Source of the DNA: Nigerium sp.
Lineage (GTDB): Bacteria > Actinomycetota > Actinomycetes > Propionibacteriales > Propionibacteriaceae
Reading direction: 5' to 3'
Assembly (NCBI GenBank): GCA_016711325.1
Contig: JADJTH010000010.1
Coordinates: 62,001 to 126,000 of the forward strand
Length of the DNA stretch: 64,000 nt
The position numbers were made by a program, and so were the translations under genes. The notes below the pieces were generated by a model. It was given only the letters and a program-made list of their open reading frames with translations, was not told the DNA's origin and made no database searches. Positions 1 through 7,731 of the stretch are shown here, one piece after another (the stretch's first letter is position 1; every line of letters begins with the position of its first letter).

Positions 1-2442
1 TACCACCGGCGTAATCCCGACGGTTCGGTGCCGCCGGCGATCGGCGCCCAGATCACAGCGGCCTGGCGCCAACTCATCGACGGGCAGGGACACCCGGCCA
101 CGACCACGACCACGAGCGAGGGAACGCGGGTCGCGGTGCGTTCCTCGGCGACGGCGGAGGATCTTCCCGAGGCCAGTTTCGCCGGCCAGCAGGAGACCTT
201 CCTCGACGTGGACGGCCCCGAGGCGGTGGTCAGCGCCGTCGCCGGCTGCTGGGCCTCGCTGTTCTCCGAGCGCGCCGTCGCCTATCGCCGTGAACACGGC
301 GTCGATCCGGCAGGGATCGGCATCGCGGTCGTCGTTCAGCTCATGGTGGACGCCGACGCCGCCGGGGTCATGTTCACCGCCAACCCGGTCAACGGCCGTC
401 GACGCGAGACGATGATCACCGCCGCCCACGGGCTGGGCGAGGCCGTCGTGGCGGGCACGGTGAACCCCGACACCTGGGTCATCGACCGCGACACCCACAC
501 CGTCATGACCTTCGAGCGCGGCGAACCGACCGGCGCCCCCGGCCCACGCGCGATACTTCCGCTCACCGAGGAGTGGGCGATCGAACTGGCGAGGATCGGG
601 GATCGCATCGAGGATCACTTCGGCGTCCCGCAGGACATCGAATGGGCCAAGGACGCCGCCGGGCTCCATATCCTGCAGGCGCGTCCGATCACCGCGCTCC
701 CCCAGCCGGTCGCCGAGGTGCCCGACGAGTGGCCGAGCGAACCGGGCGCCATGTACTTCCGGGCGAGCATCGTCGAGCAGTTGCCCGACCCGCTCACGCC
801 CCTGTTCGCCGATCTGATGGCCGAGGCAGTACCTTCCAGCCTGCTGGCGCTGATGGGCGACCTCGGCGTCGCCTGCGGACGCCCGCCGGGCCAGTTCGCC
901 GACCTGGACATCGACTTCCCCACGGTCAACGGCTACGCGTACTACCGCTACGCCAACGACGCGATGCGTCGGGTGACCGGCGTTTCGCTGCCGGCCTTCC
1001 GGCTGCTCTTCCACGAGGGTGGCGCGTTCTTCCTCAAGCGGTGGCGTGACGAGGGCCTGCCCGGGTACGAAGCCGTGGTCGCCGCGTGGGACCGGCGCCG
1101 TCCGCGCGACCTCACGGCGTCCGAACTCCTGGCCGCAGTGACGGAGCTGCTCACCGCGGGCTGCCGGTATTACACGTTCGTGCAGACGATCATCCCGCTG
1201 TCGGGCGCCGGTGAGCTGAGCTGGCATGCCCTGCACCGCAGCCTCGCCGGCGTGCCTCGTGAACCCGCGGAGACCTATCTGCTCGGTCTCGACTCGGCCC
1301 CCTTGCGCGCCGAGCAGGCGCTGTGGCGGCTGATGGAAGGGGTGAGGCAGGACGCCGCCCTGGCGGCAGCACTGGCCGATCCGTCGGTCGACCCACGCGG
1401 CGCGGCCCCGGACGCCGTCGATCCCGCGTCCTGGCAACAGTGGCGCGAACGGTTCGCCGACTACCTCGCGGCGTACGGGCACACCGTCTACAACCTCGAC
1501 TTCGTCAACCCGGTGCCGGCCGACGATCCTGCGCCGATCCTGCAGGCGCTGCGGTTCGCGCTGCGCGGCGACGCGGTGGATCCGTTCGCCCGGCAAGCCA
1601 GGTTGGCCGCCGAGCGTGTCCGCGCCACCGAGGCGCTGCTGTCCGCGGTCGATCCGGTGCGGCGTCCGCTGGTGGCCCGGTCGCTGAAGTGGATGGCCAC
1701 GGTCGTCCCGGCCCGCGAGGACGCCCTCGCCGCACAGGGTCTGGCGTGGCCGGTGATGCGCCGGCTGCTCGGCGAGTTCGGGGACCGGCTGGTGTCCGCG
1801 GGCGTGTTGACGGCGCCCGGCCAGGTGTATTGGCTGACGCGTGAGGAGGCCGAGCGGGCCGCGTCCGGAGAGCCCTTGCCGGGCGTGACCGCGCGGATCG
1901 CCGCGCGTCAGGCGCTGCACCGCGGGCGGGCGCTGTTGCGCCCGCCCCAGTACCTGCCGGTGAACCGGATGATGAGCGTGTGGGATCGCTTCCTGCCCGC
2001 GAGGGCGGACGCCGGTTCGGGCGGCGTGCTGCGCGGCAACGCGGGCAGTGGCGGGACGGTGACCGGCCGTGCCCGGGTGATCGCGGGGCCGGACGGCTTC
2101 GCGGACTTCACGCCGGGCGAGATCCTGGTCGCCGAGATCACCACCCCCGCCTATACCCCGCTGTTCGCGGTGGCCGGGGGTGTCGTGACCGACATCGGCG
2201 GGGTGCTGTCCCACGGTTCGATCGTGGCCCGCGAGTACGGCATCCCGGCCGTACTCGGAACCGGGTCGGCCACCTCGCGCATCGCGACCGGCGATGTGAT
2301 CACCGTGGACGGAGGCCGCGGCGAGGTGCGACTCGCCGGCGTCGAGCCGGACGCCGAGGGCCGGCCATGGCTGCCGTGGGCCGTCGGCGGCGCGGCAGTG
2401 GTGGCGGGTGCCCTCGTGTGGCGGGCGGTCCGGCGACCGTGA
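1..2442 (+). CDS. PEP-utilising ATP-grasp/phosphohistidine protein (rifampin phosphotransferase-like), 5' partial
   Basis: The frame is open from base 1, so the true start lies upstream; a GTG at 28 is only an internal candidate. The first ~200 residues are the end of a PPDK-type ATP-grasp domain (RSSATAEDLPEASFAGQQE, then the TANPVNG and LGEAVVAGTVNPD segments, ending in ILQARPIT). A long helical middle region follows. The swivelling phosphohistidine domain comes last (GGVLSHGSIVAREYGIPAV, His codon at 2212-2214). There is no PEP/pyruvate TIM barrel after it, so the order matches rifampin phosphotransferases and related PEP-synthase-like proteins rather than PpsA or PpdK. The protein ends in a predicted membrane helix (WLPWAVGGAAVVAGALVW) and a basic tail, which is unusual for the family. 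The substrate is unknown; an antibiotic-modifying role is only one possibility. Confidence 0.8.
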   Translation, partial: YHRRNPDGSVPPAIGAQITAAWRQLIDGQGHPATTTTTSEGTRVAVRSSATAEDLPEASFAGQQETFLDVDGPEAVVSAVAGCWASLFSERAVAYRREHGVDPAGIGIAVVVQLMVDADAAGVMFTANPVNGRRRETMITAAHGLGEAVVAGTVNPDTWVIDRDTHTVMTFERGEPTGAPGPRAILPLTEEWAIELARIGDRIEDHFGVPQDIEWAKDAAGLHILQARPITALPQPVAEVPDEWPSEPGAMYFRASIVEQLPDPLTPLFADLMAEAVPSSLLALMGDLGVACGRPPGQFADLDIDFPTVNGYAYYRYANDAMRRVTGVSLPAFRLLFHEGGAFFLKRWRDEGLPGYEAVVAAWDRRRPRDLTASELLAAVTELLTAGCRYYTFVQTIIPLSGAGELSWHALHRSLAGVPREPAETYLLGLDSAPLRAEQALWRLMEGVRQDAALAAALADPSVDPRGAAPDAVDPASWQQWRERFADYLAAYGHTVYNLDFVNPVPADDPAPILQALRFALRGDAVDPFARQARLAAERVRATEALLSAVDPVRRPLVARSLKWMATVVPAREDALAAQGLAWPVMRRLLGEFGDRLVSAGVLTAPGQVYWLTREEAERAASGEPLPGVTARIAARQALHRGRALLRPPQYLPVNRMMSVWDRFLPARADAGSGGVLRGNAGSGGTVTGRARVIAGPDGFADFTPGEILVAEITTPAYTPLFAVAGGVVTDIGGVLSHGSIVAREYGIPAVLGTGSATSRIATGDVITVDGGRGEVRLAGVEPDAEGRPWLPWAVGGAAVVAGALVWRAVRRP

Positions 2443-2471
2443 CCGGCGCCGGCTGACGGCCGGTGACGCGC

Positions 2472-2510
2472 CGGTCGGCCGCCGGCGAACCCGTCGCCGG
2501 CGGCCGACCG
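2472..2510. terminator. Bidirectional hairpin between convergent genes
   Basis: A perfect 17-bp stem (2472-2488 pairing with 2494-2510) with a 5-base loop lies between the stop codons of two convergent genes. It is very GC-rich and has no clear U-tract, which is common for actinobacterial terminators. Confidence 0.7.
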
Positions 2511-2541
2511 CGCCCCTGTGGTGGAGCGCCTCGTGTCGCTT

Positions 2542-3669
2542 CTAGATCAATGGGCGACGCAGGCCTGCCAGCAGCCTGCCGTTCCAGATGCCGGCCTCGA
2601 TCTCGCCGGGACGCACCGCGTGCACCTCGCCGCCGTTGGCCAGAACCAGCAACGCGATCGCCGCCAGCAGATCCTCGCCCTCAGGATCGAACCGGATGGC
2701 CCCGGTGTGGGAATCGAGGACGCCCCGGACGTCGGCGGTCAGGTCGTAGTAGAGGGTGCCGACCGCACCCACGGCGGCGGCGCGGGCGACCTGCGCCACA
2801 TCGGTGCCGACCAGGCCGTCGGCAAAGCCGTTGCCGATCTTGTCGGCGGCCCTGCTGAGCGCCCGGGTGGTGATCTCACCGATCCGCTCACGGATCGCCT
2901 CGTCGATCTGATCGGGCCGCAGTTCGTCGGCGGCACCGCGCACTCCGACGACCTCGCCGGGCAGCCCGTGAGCGACGACCATGGAGGCGAGCGGCTCGTT
3001 GGCGAAGACGAACAGCGGCACGTCACCGGCCGGGTCGACCCGAGCGAGCTCGTCGCGTACCGCGCCCGCGACCACCTGCGCGTACCGGTCGAGCAGCACC
3101 TTCTGGCCCTCGTCGCCGCCGAGGCGTCGCAGCAGCTTCCGGCCGCGGATGCTCATCCGGTTGGTCGCGTCGGCCGCGTCCTCGGCATGATCGCCCACCA
3201 GAGGGAACTCGGACGCGCGAGAGGACTCGGTCGCCTCCCACAGGTTCCAGCCGCTGCTGGACAACGTCAGCGCGTAGGCCCGCTGCGGGGTGGTCACGGC
3301 GCGGACGAGCGGGCCGAGGTCGAACCTCTCGCCGAAATGGGTGTGCGCCTCGAAGGCGTTCGGCAGCACGTACTCGTCGGCGAAACCGGGAGCGATGAAG
3401 ACGACCAGCGAGCTGGCGAGGTTGCCCCAGAGCTCGTCGGCGGCGGCGATCAGCTCCCACTGTTCGCGCAACGCCTCCTGATCGGCGTGGCTGCGGCCGG
3501 CGGCCCGCAGTGCCCGGATCGCCTCGTCGACGGCGCTCTTCGCGCTGGTGAAGGCGTGGTCGCGCCCTGCCGGGGTGGGTTCGGTCGCCACATAGATCGA
3601 CAGGGCGTCGACGCGGGGGGTGCCGAGGTGGAGCAGGTCTTTGCTGGTGGGGAGTTCGTAATGGAGCAT
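2542..3669 (-). CDS. baeRF-like (bacterial eRF1-fold) protein
   Basis: A 375-aa protein beginning MLHYELPTSKDLLHL. The start at 3669 is chosen because GGAAGG lies about 7 bases upstream; a longer open frame runs to 3876 but overlaps the neighbouring region and has low-complexity arginine-rich sequence. Length and internal features (PRVDALSIYVATEPTP near the N-terminus, a central VLLDRYAQVVAGAVRDEL segment, a C-terminal DSHTGAIRFDPEGEDLLAAIA segment) resemble the actinobacterial baeRF families, which are related to eRF1/Pelota domains. Family members are thought to act on ribosomes or RNA, but the role is not established. Assignment is from memory of the family pattern. Confidence 0.6.
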   Translation of the reverse strand: MLHYELPTSKDLLHLGTPRVDALSIYVATEPTPAGRDHAFTSAKSAVDEAIRALRAAGRSHADQEALREQWELIAAADELWGNLASSLVVFIAPGFADEYVLPNAFEAHTHFGERFDLGPLVRAVTTPQRAYALTLSSSGWNLWEATESSRASEFPLVGDHAEDAADATNRMSIRGRKLLRRLGGDEGQKVLLDRYAQVVAGAVRDELARVDPAGDVPLFVFANEPLASMVVAHGLPGEVVGVRGAADELRPDQIDEAIRERIGEITTRALSRAADKIGNGFADGLVGTDVAQVARAAAVGAVGTLYYDLTADVRGVLDSHTGAIRFDPEGEDLLAAIALLVLANGGEVHAVRPGEIEAGIWNGRLLAGLRRPLI

Positions 3670-3835
3670 GGTGCGCCTTCCGCGGGCCGGTGTCTCAATT
3701 TCGCATCCTAGCCCTTGAGCGCGCCGAACTCGGCTGTCGCGATCGCGCCGCGTCGGGCGGAGCTTGCGCGATCCGGGCCGTGTGCTTGGCGGACCCTCCG
3801 CGCCGGCCACCGTGATCGACCGGAACCGCGATCCG

Positions 3836-4441
3836 TCAGGTGCTCGCGGTCCGCGCGGCCTGAAGCGCTGCCTCACTGAGGTCGGCGGGGACGAGGCTCG
3901 GGTCGACCAGACCGAGGGCGCGCCGGACGGCGTCCAGGTCGCCGGGTCTCGAGACGGCGACCCCGTGCACCATGTTCAGCACCAGCACGAGGTCCGCCGG
4001 CGTCCACGACGCCGGGACCTCTTCGTCCCGTTGCGCCTCCCGTAACGGCGCGGTCAGCGCGTCGACGAGGCGTTCGACGCTGATGTCGTCCGGCAGCCCG
4101 GACGCCCGCTCGGCGACCACCAGCTCGATGAAGGCCGTCGAGGCGAGCGTGACCACGACCAGCGTGTCCCACAGCACCCGGAATCGCCCGGGCCCCACCT
4201 GCGCCGCCAGCGCCTCGAGTGTGCGGAAGTTGTCCTCGAACGCCGCGTAGGCCAAGTCGAGCCGGCCGCGGAAATGCCGGTAGAGCACTCCCTGGCTGAC
4301 GCCGGCGCGCTGCGCGATCGCGCTCAACGGCACCCGGCCCCCCTGCTCGGTCAGCAACTCTCGGGCAGCGAGGAGGATGGCTCGGCGGTTCTCGTCGGCG
4401 GCCGCCGGGCCTCGGTTGGCGCGCCCGCTCGTCCTTGACAT
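3836..4441 (-). CDS. TetR/AcrR family transcriptional regulator
   Basis: A 201-aa protein from the ATG at 4441 (MSRTSGRANRGP). The frame is open further upstream, but that would read through the divergent promoter region. The N-terminal helix-turn-helix is typical of TetR proteins (LSAIAQRAGVSQGVLYRHF, about residues 39-57), followed by an all-helical ligand and dimerisation domain. It is transcribed divergently from an FAD-dependent oxidoreductase and SDR pair, with a perfect inverted repeat in the 58-bp gap. It therefore most likely represses both itself and that pair and responds to their substrate. The ligand is unknown. Confidence 0.88.
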   Translation of the reverse strand: MSRTSGRANRGPAAADENRRAILLAARELLTEQGGRVPLSAIAQRAGVSQGVLYRHFRGRLDLAYAAFEDNFRTLEALAAQVGPGRFRVLWDTLVVVTLASTAFIELVVAERASGLPDDISVERLVDALTAPLREAQRDEEVPASWTPADLVLVLNMVHGVAVSRPGDLDAVRRALGLVDPSLVPADLSEAALQAARTAST

Positions 4442-4455
4442 GCGAGCAATACTAG

Positions 4456-4477
4456 AACCGGACACTGTTGTCCGGTT
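4456..4477. promoter_or_regulatory. Palindromic operator between tetR and the oxidoreductase genes
   Basis: AACCGGACA-CTGT-TGTCCGGTT is a perfect 9-bp inverted repeat with a 4-base spacer. It lies 15 bases from the TetR start and 23 bases from the oxidoreductase start. Outside it is a further GCGAGC (4442-4447) / GCTCGC (4479-4484) pair. Spacing and symmetry fit a TetR-family operator controlling both divergent promoters; binding is inferred. Confidence 0.65.
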
Positions 4478-4499
4478 AGCTCGCGGAGGGGAGCACACC

Positions 4500-6152
4500 A
4501 TGAACCACGCATGGGATGACACCGTCGACGTCGTGATCGGCGGGAGCGGAGGGGCCGCGCTCGCGGCGGCCATCGCGGCAGCGGACGCCGGGCTCAGTGT
4601 CCTCATGCTCGAGTCCACCGATCGGTGGGGCGGCAGCAGCGCCATGTCCGGCGGTGGACTGTGGCTGCCGAACAACCCGCTGATGCGACGCGACCGCGCG
4701 GGCGACTCCCGCGACGAGGCGCTCGCCTACCTCGAGGAAACGGTCGGGGACGCCGGACCGTCCACCTCCCGCAAGCACAAGGAGGCGTTCGTCGACGGCG
4801 TCGACGGATTCGTCACCCTCGCGGAGCGACACGGCGTCCGTTTCGCCCGCGCCAAGGACTACCCCGACTACTACCCCGAACGTCCCGGCGGCAAGATCGG
4901 TCGTGCGCTCGAGGTCGAGCCGTTCGACGTGCGGGCGCTCGGCGAGTGGTGGGAGACGTCCCGCGGCCAGGACGGCGTCCCGCTGCCGGCGAAGACCGAC
5001 GACTTCTGGCTGCTGGCGCGCGCCTGGTCGACGCCCGGCGGCCTGCAGCGCGGAGCCCAGGTGGTGGGCCGCACCGTGTGGAGCCTGGCCCGCCGCCGAC
5101 GTGAGGTCGGCATGGGCGCGGCCCTCACCGCGTCGCTCCTCCAGGTGGCGCTCGGTCTCGGGGTGCGGCTGTGGCTGTCCGCGCCGGTGGAGGAATTGAT
5201 CGTCGAGGACGGCCGCGTGGTCGGCGTGGCCACGACCCGCGACGGCCGGCGGCGGCTGATCGGCGCCACGGGCGTGATCCTGGGCAGCGGCGGCTTCGAC
5301 CACCACGCCGAATGGCGGCTGCGCCACCAGGGCGTGGACGGCTCCGCGTCGTCCGGCTCGAAGGGCAACCTGGGCTCGGCGATCGCCCTCGCGGAAGGGC
5401 TGGGCGCCGCCGTCGCGCTCATGGACGACGCGTGGTGGGGCGGTTCCATCCCGGCGCCCGGCCCCGACTCCTCGCCATCGTTCCTTGTCAGCGAACGGTC
5501 GATGCCGTACACCATCATCGTGGACGCCGCCGGTCACCGGTTCGCGAACGAGTCGGAATCCTACGTCGACCTCGGCCACCACATGTTCGACCACGAGCGC
5601 GAGGTGCCCGGCAGGTTCTGGATGATCAGCGACGCGCGGTTCTCGCGTCGATACCTGCGTTCGTTCGCGATGGATCCGAAGGGCGTCAAGCAACTCAAGC
5701 AGGCCGGCATTCTGGTCCAATCCCCCACCCTGGCCGCGCTCGCGCAGGCCATCGGGGTTCCCGCGGACGCCCTCGCGGCCACCGTCGAACGCTTCAATGG
5801 GTTCGCCCGCACCGGCGTCGACCAGGACTTCGGCCGCGGCAACTCCGCCTACGACCGGTACTACGCCGACCCGCTCGTCCGGCCCAATCCGAATCTCGGC
5901 CCGCTGGAGAAGGGGCCGTTCACGGCCGTCCAGTTGGTCGCGGGCGACCTGGGCACCAAGGGCGGCGTGGTCACCGATCCGGACGCCCGGGTGGTCCGCG
6001 AGGACGGCAGCGTCATCGAGGGACTGTACGCGGCCGGCAACACCACCGCGTCCGTGATGGGGCACACCTATCCGGGCCCCGGTTCGACGCTCGGCCCGGC
6101 CGTCGTGTTCGGCTACCGCGCTGCCCGCCATCTGGCCGGCAAGGCGTCCTGA
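4500..6152 (+). CDS. FAD-dependent oxidoreductase, 3-ketosteroid dehydrogenase-like
   Basis: A 550-aa flavoprotein. The ATG at 4500 follows a strong GGAGGGG ribosome-binding site. The N-terminus is a dinucleotide-binding fold (VVIGGSGGAALAAAIAAADAG) followed by the WGGSSAMSGGGLWLPNN segment characteristic of the FAD_binding_2 subgroup that includes 3-oxosteroid 1-dehydrogenases. The C-terminus has the second FAD-contacting stretch (GLYAAGNTTASVMGHTYPG). These enzymes dehydrogenate ring ketones or related substrates; whether this one acts on steroids is not decidable here. It overlaps no other gene and is followed 2 bases later by an SDR gene, so the two are probably one transcript under the divergent TetR regulator. 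Confidence 0.8.
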   Translation: MNHAWDDTVDVVIGGSGGAALAAAIAAADAGLSVLMLESTDRWGGSSAMSGGGLWLPNNPLMRRDRAGDSRDEALAYLEETVGDAGPSTSRKHKEAFVDGVDGFVTLAERHGVRFARAKDYPDYYPERPGGKIGRALEVEPFDVRALGEWWETSRGQDGVPLPAKTDDFWLLARAWSTPGGLQRGAQVVGRTVWSLARRRREVGMGAALTASLLQVALGLGVRLWLSAPVEELIVEDGRVVGVATTRDGRRRLIGATGVILGSGGFDHHAEWRLRHQGVDGSASSGSKGNLGSAIALAEGLGAAVALMDDAWWGGSIPAPGPDSSPSFLVSERSMPYTIIVDAAGHRFANESESYVDLGHHMFDHEREVPGRFWMISDARFSRRYLRSFAMDPKGVKQLKQAGILVQSPTLAALAQAIGVPADALAATVERFNGFARTGVDQDFGRGNSAYDRYYADPLVRPNPNLGPLEKGPFTAVQLVAGDLGTKGGVVTDPDARVVREDGSVIEGLYAAGNTTASVMGHTYPGPGSTLGPAVVFGYRAARHLAGKAS

Positions 6153-6154
6153 TC

Positions 6155-6967
6155 ATGAAGGTCACCGGCAAGGTGTTCGCGGTCACCGGCGGCGGCAGCG
6201 GCATCGGACGCGAGGTGGTGCTCGAGTTGCTGCGCCGCGGTGCCAGGGTCGCGGCGATCGACCTGAGACAAGGGGGGCTGGACGGCACCCGCGAGCGGGC
6301 GGGGGCGAGCGCGGCGCGACTCACCACCCACACCGTCGACGTCACCGACGTCACCGCGGTCGCGGCGCTCCCGGACGCGATCATCGCCGCGCACGGCGCG
6401 GTGGACGGGCTGCTCAACGTGGCGGGCATCATCCAGAAGTTCGTGCCGTTCACCGAACTCGAGGTGTCCGATATCGAGCGGGTGCTGTCGGTCAACTTCT
6501 GGGGCGTGGTGACGATGACGCGGGCGTTCCTGCCCCACCTGCTGCGGCGTCCCGAGGCGGCGCTGGTGAACGTGTCGAGCATGGGCGCGTTCATTCCGGT
6601 GCCTGGCCAGACGGCCTACGGGGCGTCCAAGGCGGCGGTCAAGCTGCTCACGGAGGGGCTGCACGCCGAGTTGCGCGCGACGCCGGTCGCGGTCACGGTC
6701 GTCTTCCCGGGTGCCGTCGCCACCAGCATCACCGAGAACAGCGGCGTCCGCGCGCCGGCGGTCGCCGGCGCCAACGACAATGCCGCCAACGCCCGGGTGT
6801 TGCCGCCCGGCAAGGCCGCGGCGATCATCGTCAGGGGCATGGAGAAAGGCGCCTACCGGGTCCTGGTGGGCCGCGACGCGCGGGTGATGGACCTGTTCAC
6901 CCGCCTGGTCCCGGAGCGGGCCATGACGATGATCGCGGACAAGATGGCGAGTCTGCTGCAACGCTGA
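6155..6967 (+). CDS. Short-chain dehydrogenase/reductase
   Basis: A 270-aa classical SDR. It shows the NAD(P)-binding TGGGSGIG near residue 11, an LLNVAGI motif (NAG-like), the catalytic serine in VNVSSMGAF and the YGASKAA (YxxxK) catalytic pair. An Asp after the second strand (AAIDLRQ) suggests a preference for NAD(H). It starts 2 bases after the stop of the FAD-dependent oxidoreductase and probably handles the same substrate or its product. It ends 17 bases before the convergent sdhB stop. Confidence 0.85.
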   Translation: MKVTGKVFAVTGGGSGIGREVVLELLRRGARVAAIDLRQGGLDGTRERAGASAARLTTHTVDVTDVTAVAALPDAIIAAHGAVDGLLNVAGIIQKFVPFTELEVSDIERVLSVNFWGVVTMTRAFLPHLLRRPEAALVNVSSMGAFIPVPGQTAYGASKAAVKLLTEGLHAELRATPVAVTVVFPGAVATSITENSGVRAPAVAGANDNAANARVLPPGKAAAIIVRGMEKGAYRVLVGRDARVMDLFTRLVPERAMTMIADKMASLLQR

Positions 6968-6984
6968 CCACAGGGGTCGAAGCC

Positions 6985-7731
6985 TCACAGGCGCCGTTGG
7001 AGACCGGCCAGCAGACGCTCGTGATTGACGGCCGCGATGGCCGTCAGCGGAATGCCCGCGGGGCATGCCCGCGCGCATTCGCCGTAGTTGGAGCAGGGCC
7101 CGAAGAGCTCCTCCAGCTCGTCCACGACGGCCACCACGCGGCGTTGGCGCTCCAGCGACGGCAGCGGCAGCAACGACAGGTGCATCAGCTTCGATCCCGC
7201 GAACAGGTGGGCCGCGCCGTTGGGGCAGGCCGCCACGCAGGCGCCGCAGCCGATGCAGGCGGCGAAGTCGAGCGCCAGCTCGGCCCGCTCCTCGCCCACC
7301 GGGAGGGCGTCCGCGTCCGGGGCGGTGCCCGCGTCGACCGCGACGTGACCGCCCGCGCGGATCAGGTCGTCCAGGGCGCCGCGGTCGACGATCAGGTCGC
7401 GCACCACCGGGAACGCCCCGGCCCGCAGCGGTTCGATCCGGAGGATCGAGCCGTCCGCGTAGCCCGACAGCCGCTGATGACAGCTCGGCACGTTGTCCTC
7501 CCGGCCGTGCGCCTCACCGTCCACCGTCACGCCGCACGCGCCACAGATGCCCTCGCGGCAGTCCGACTCGAACGCGACCGGTTCGGCGCCAGAGTCGATC
7601 AGCTGCTCGTTCAGGGCGTCCAGCAGCTCGAGCACGGACAGGTGCGGCTCGATACCGTCGACCACGTGACGCTCGAACCGTCCCGGCGCGCCCGGGCCTG
7701 CCTGGCGCCAGACCTGCACGGTGAGTTTCAT
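6985..7731 (-). CDS. sdhB: Succinate dehydrogenase/fumarate reductase iron-sulfur subunit
   Basis: A 248-aa protein starting MKLTVQVWRQ at 7731. It has a plant-type 2Fe-2S motif (DCREGICGACGVTVDG) and two C-terminal cysteine clusters (ACIGCGACVAACPNGA and CSNYGECARACPAGIP) for the 4Fe-4S and 3Fe-4S centres. These carry electrons from the SdhA flavin to the membrane quinone site. The ATG overlaps the sdhA stop by 4 bases (ATGA), indicating translational coupling in an sdhC-sdhA-sdhB operon. Confidence 0.95.
   Translation of the reverse strand: MKLTVQVWRQAGPGAPGRFERHVVDGIEPHLSVLELLDALNEQLIDSGAEPVAFESDCREGICGACGVTVDGEAHGREDNVPSCHQRLSGYADGSILRIEPLRAGAFPVVRDLIVDRGALDDLIRAGGHVAVDAGTAPDADALPVGEERAELALDFAACIGCGACVAACPNGAAHLFAGSKLMHLSLLPLPSLERQRRVVAVVDELEELFGPCSNYGECARACPAGIPLTAIAAVNHERLLAGLQRRL

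Noticed and set aside
3670..3876. N-terminal extension of the baeRF-like protein to an ATG at 3876
   Set aside because: The extension is Arg/Gly/Pro low-complexity, while the ATG at 3669 has a well-placed GGAAGG.
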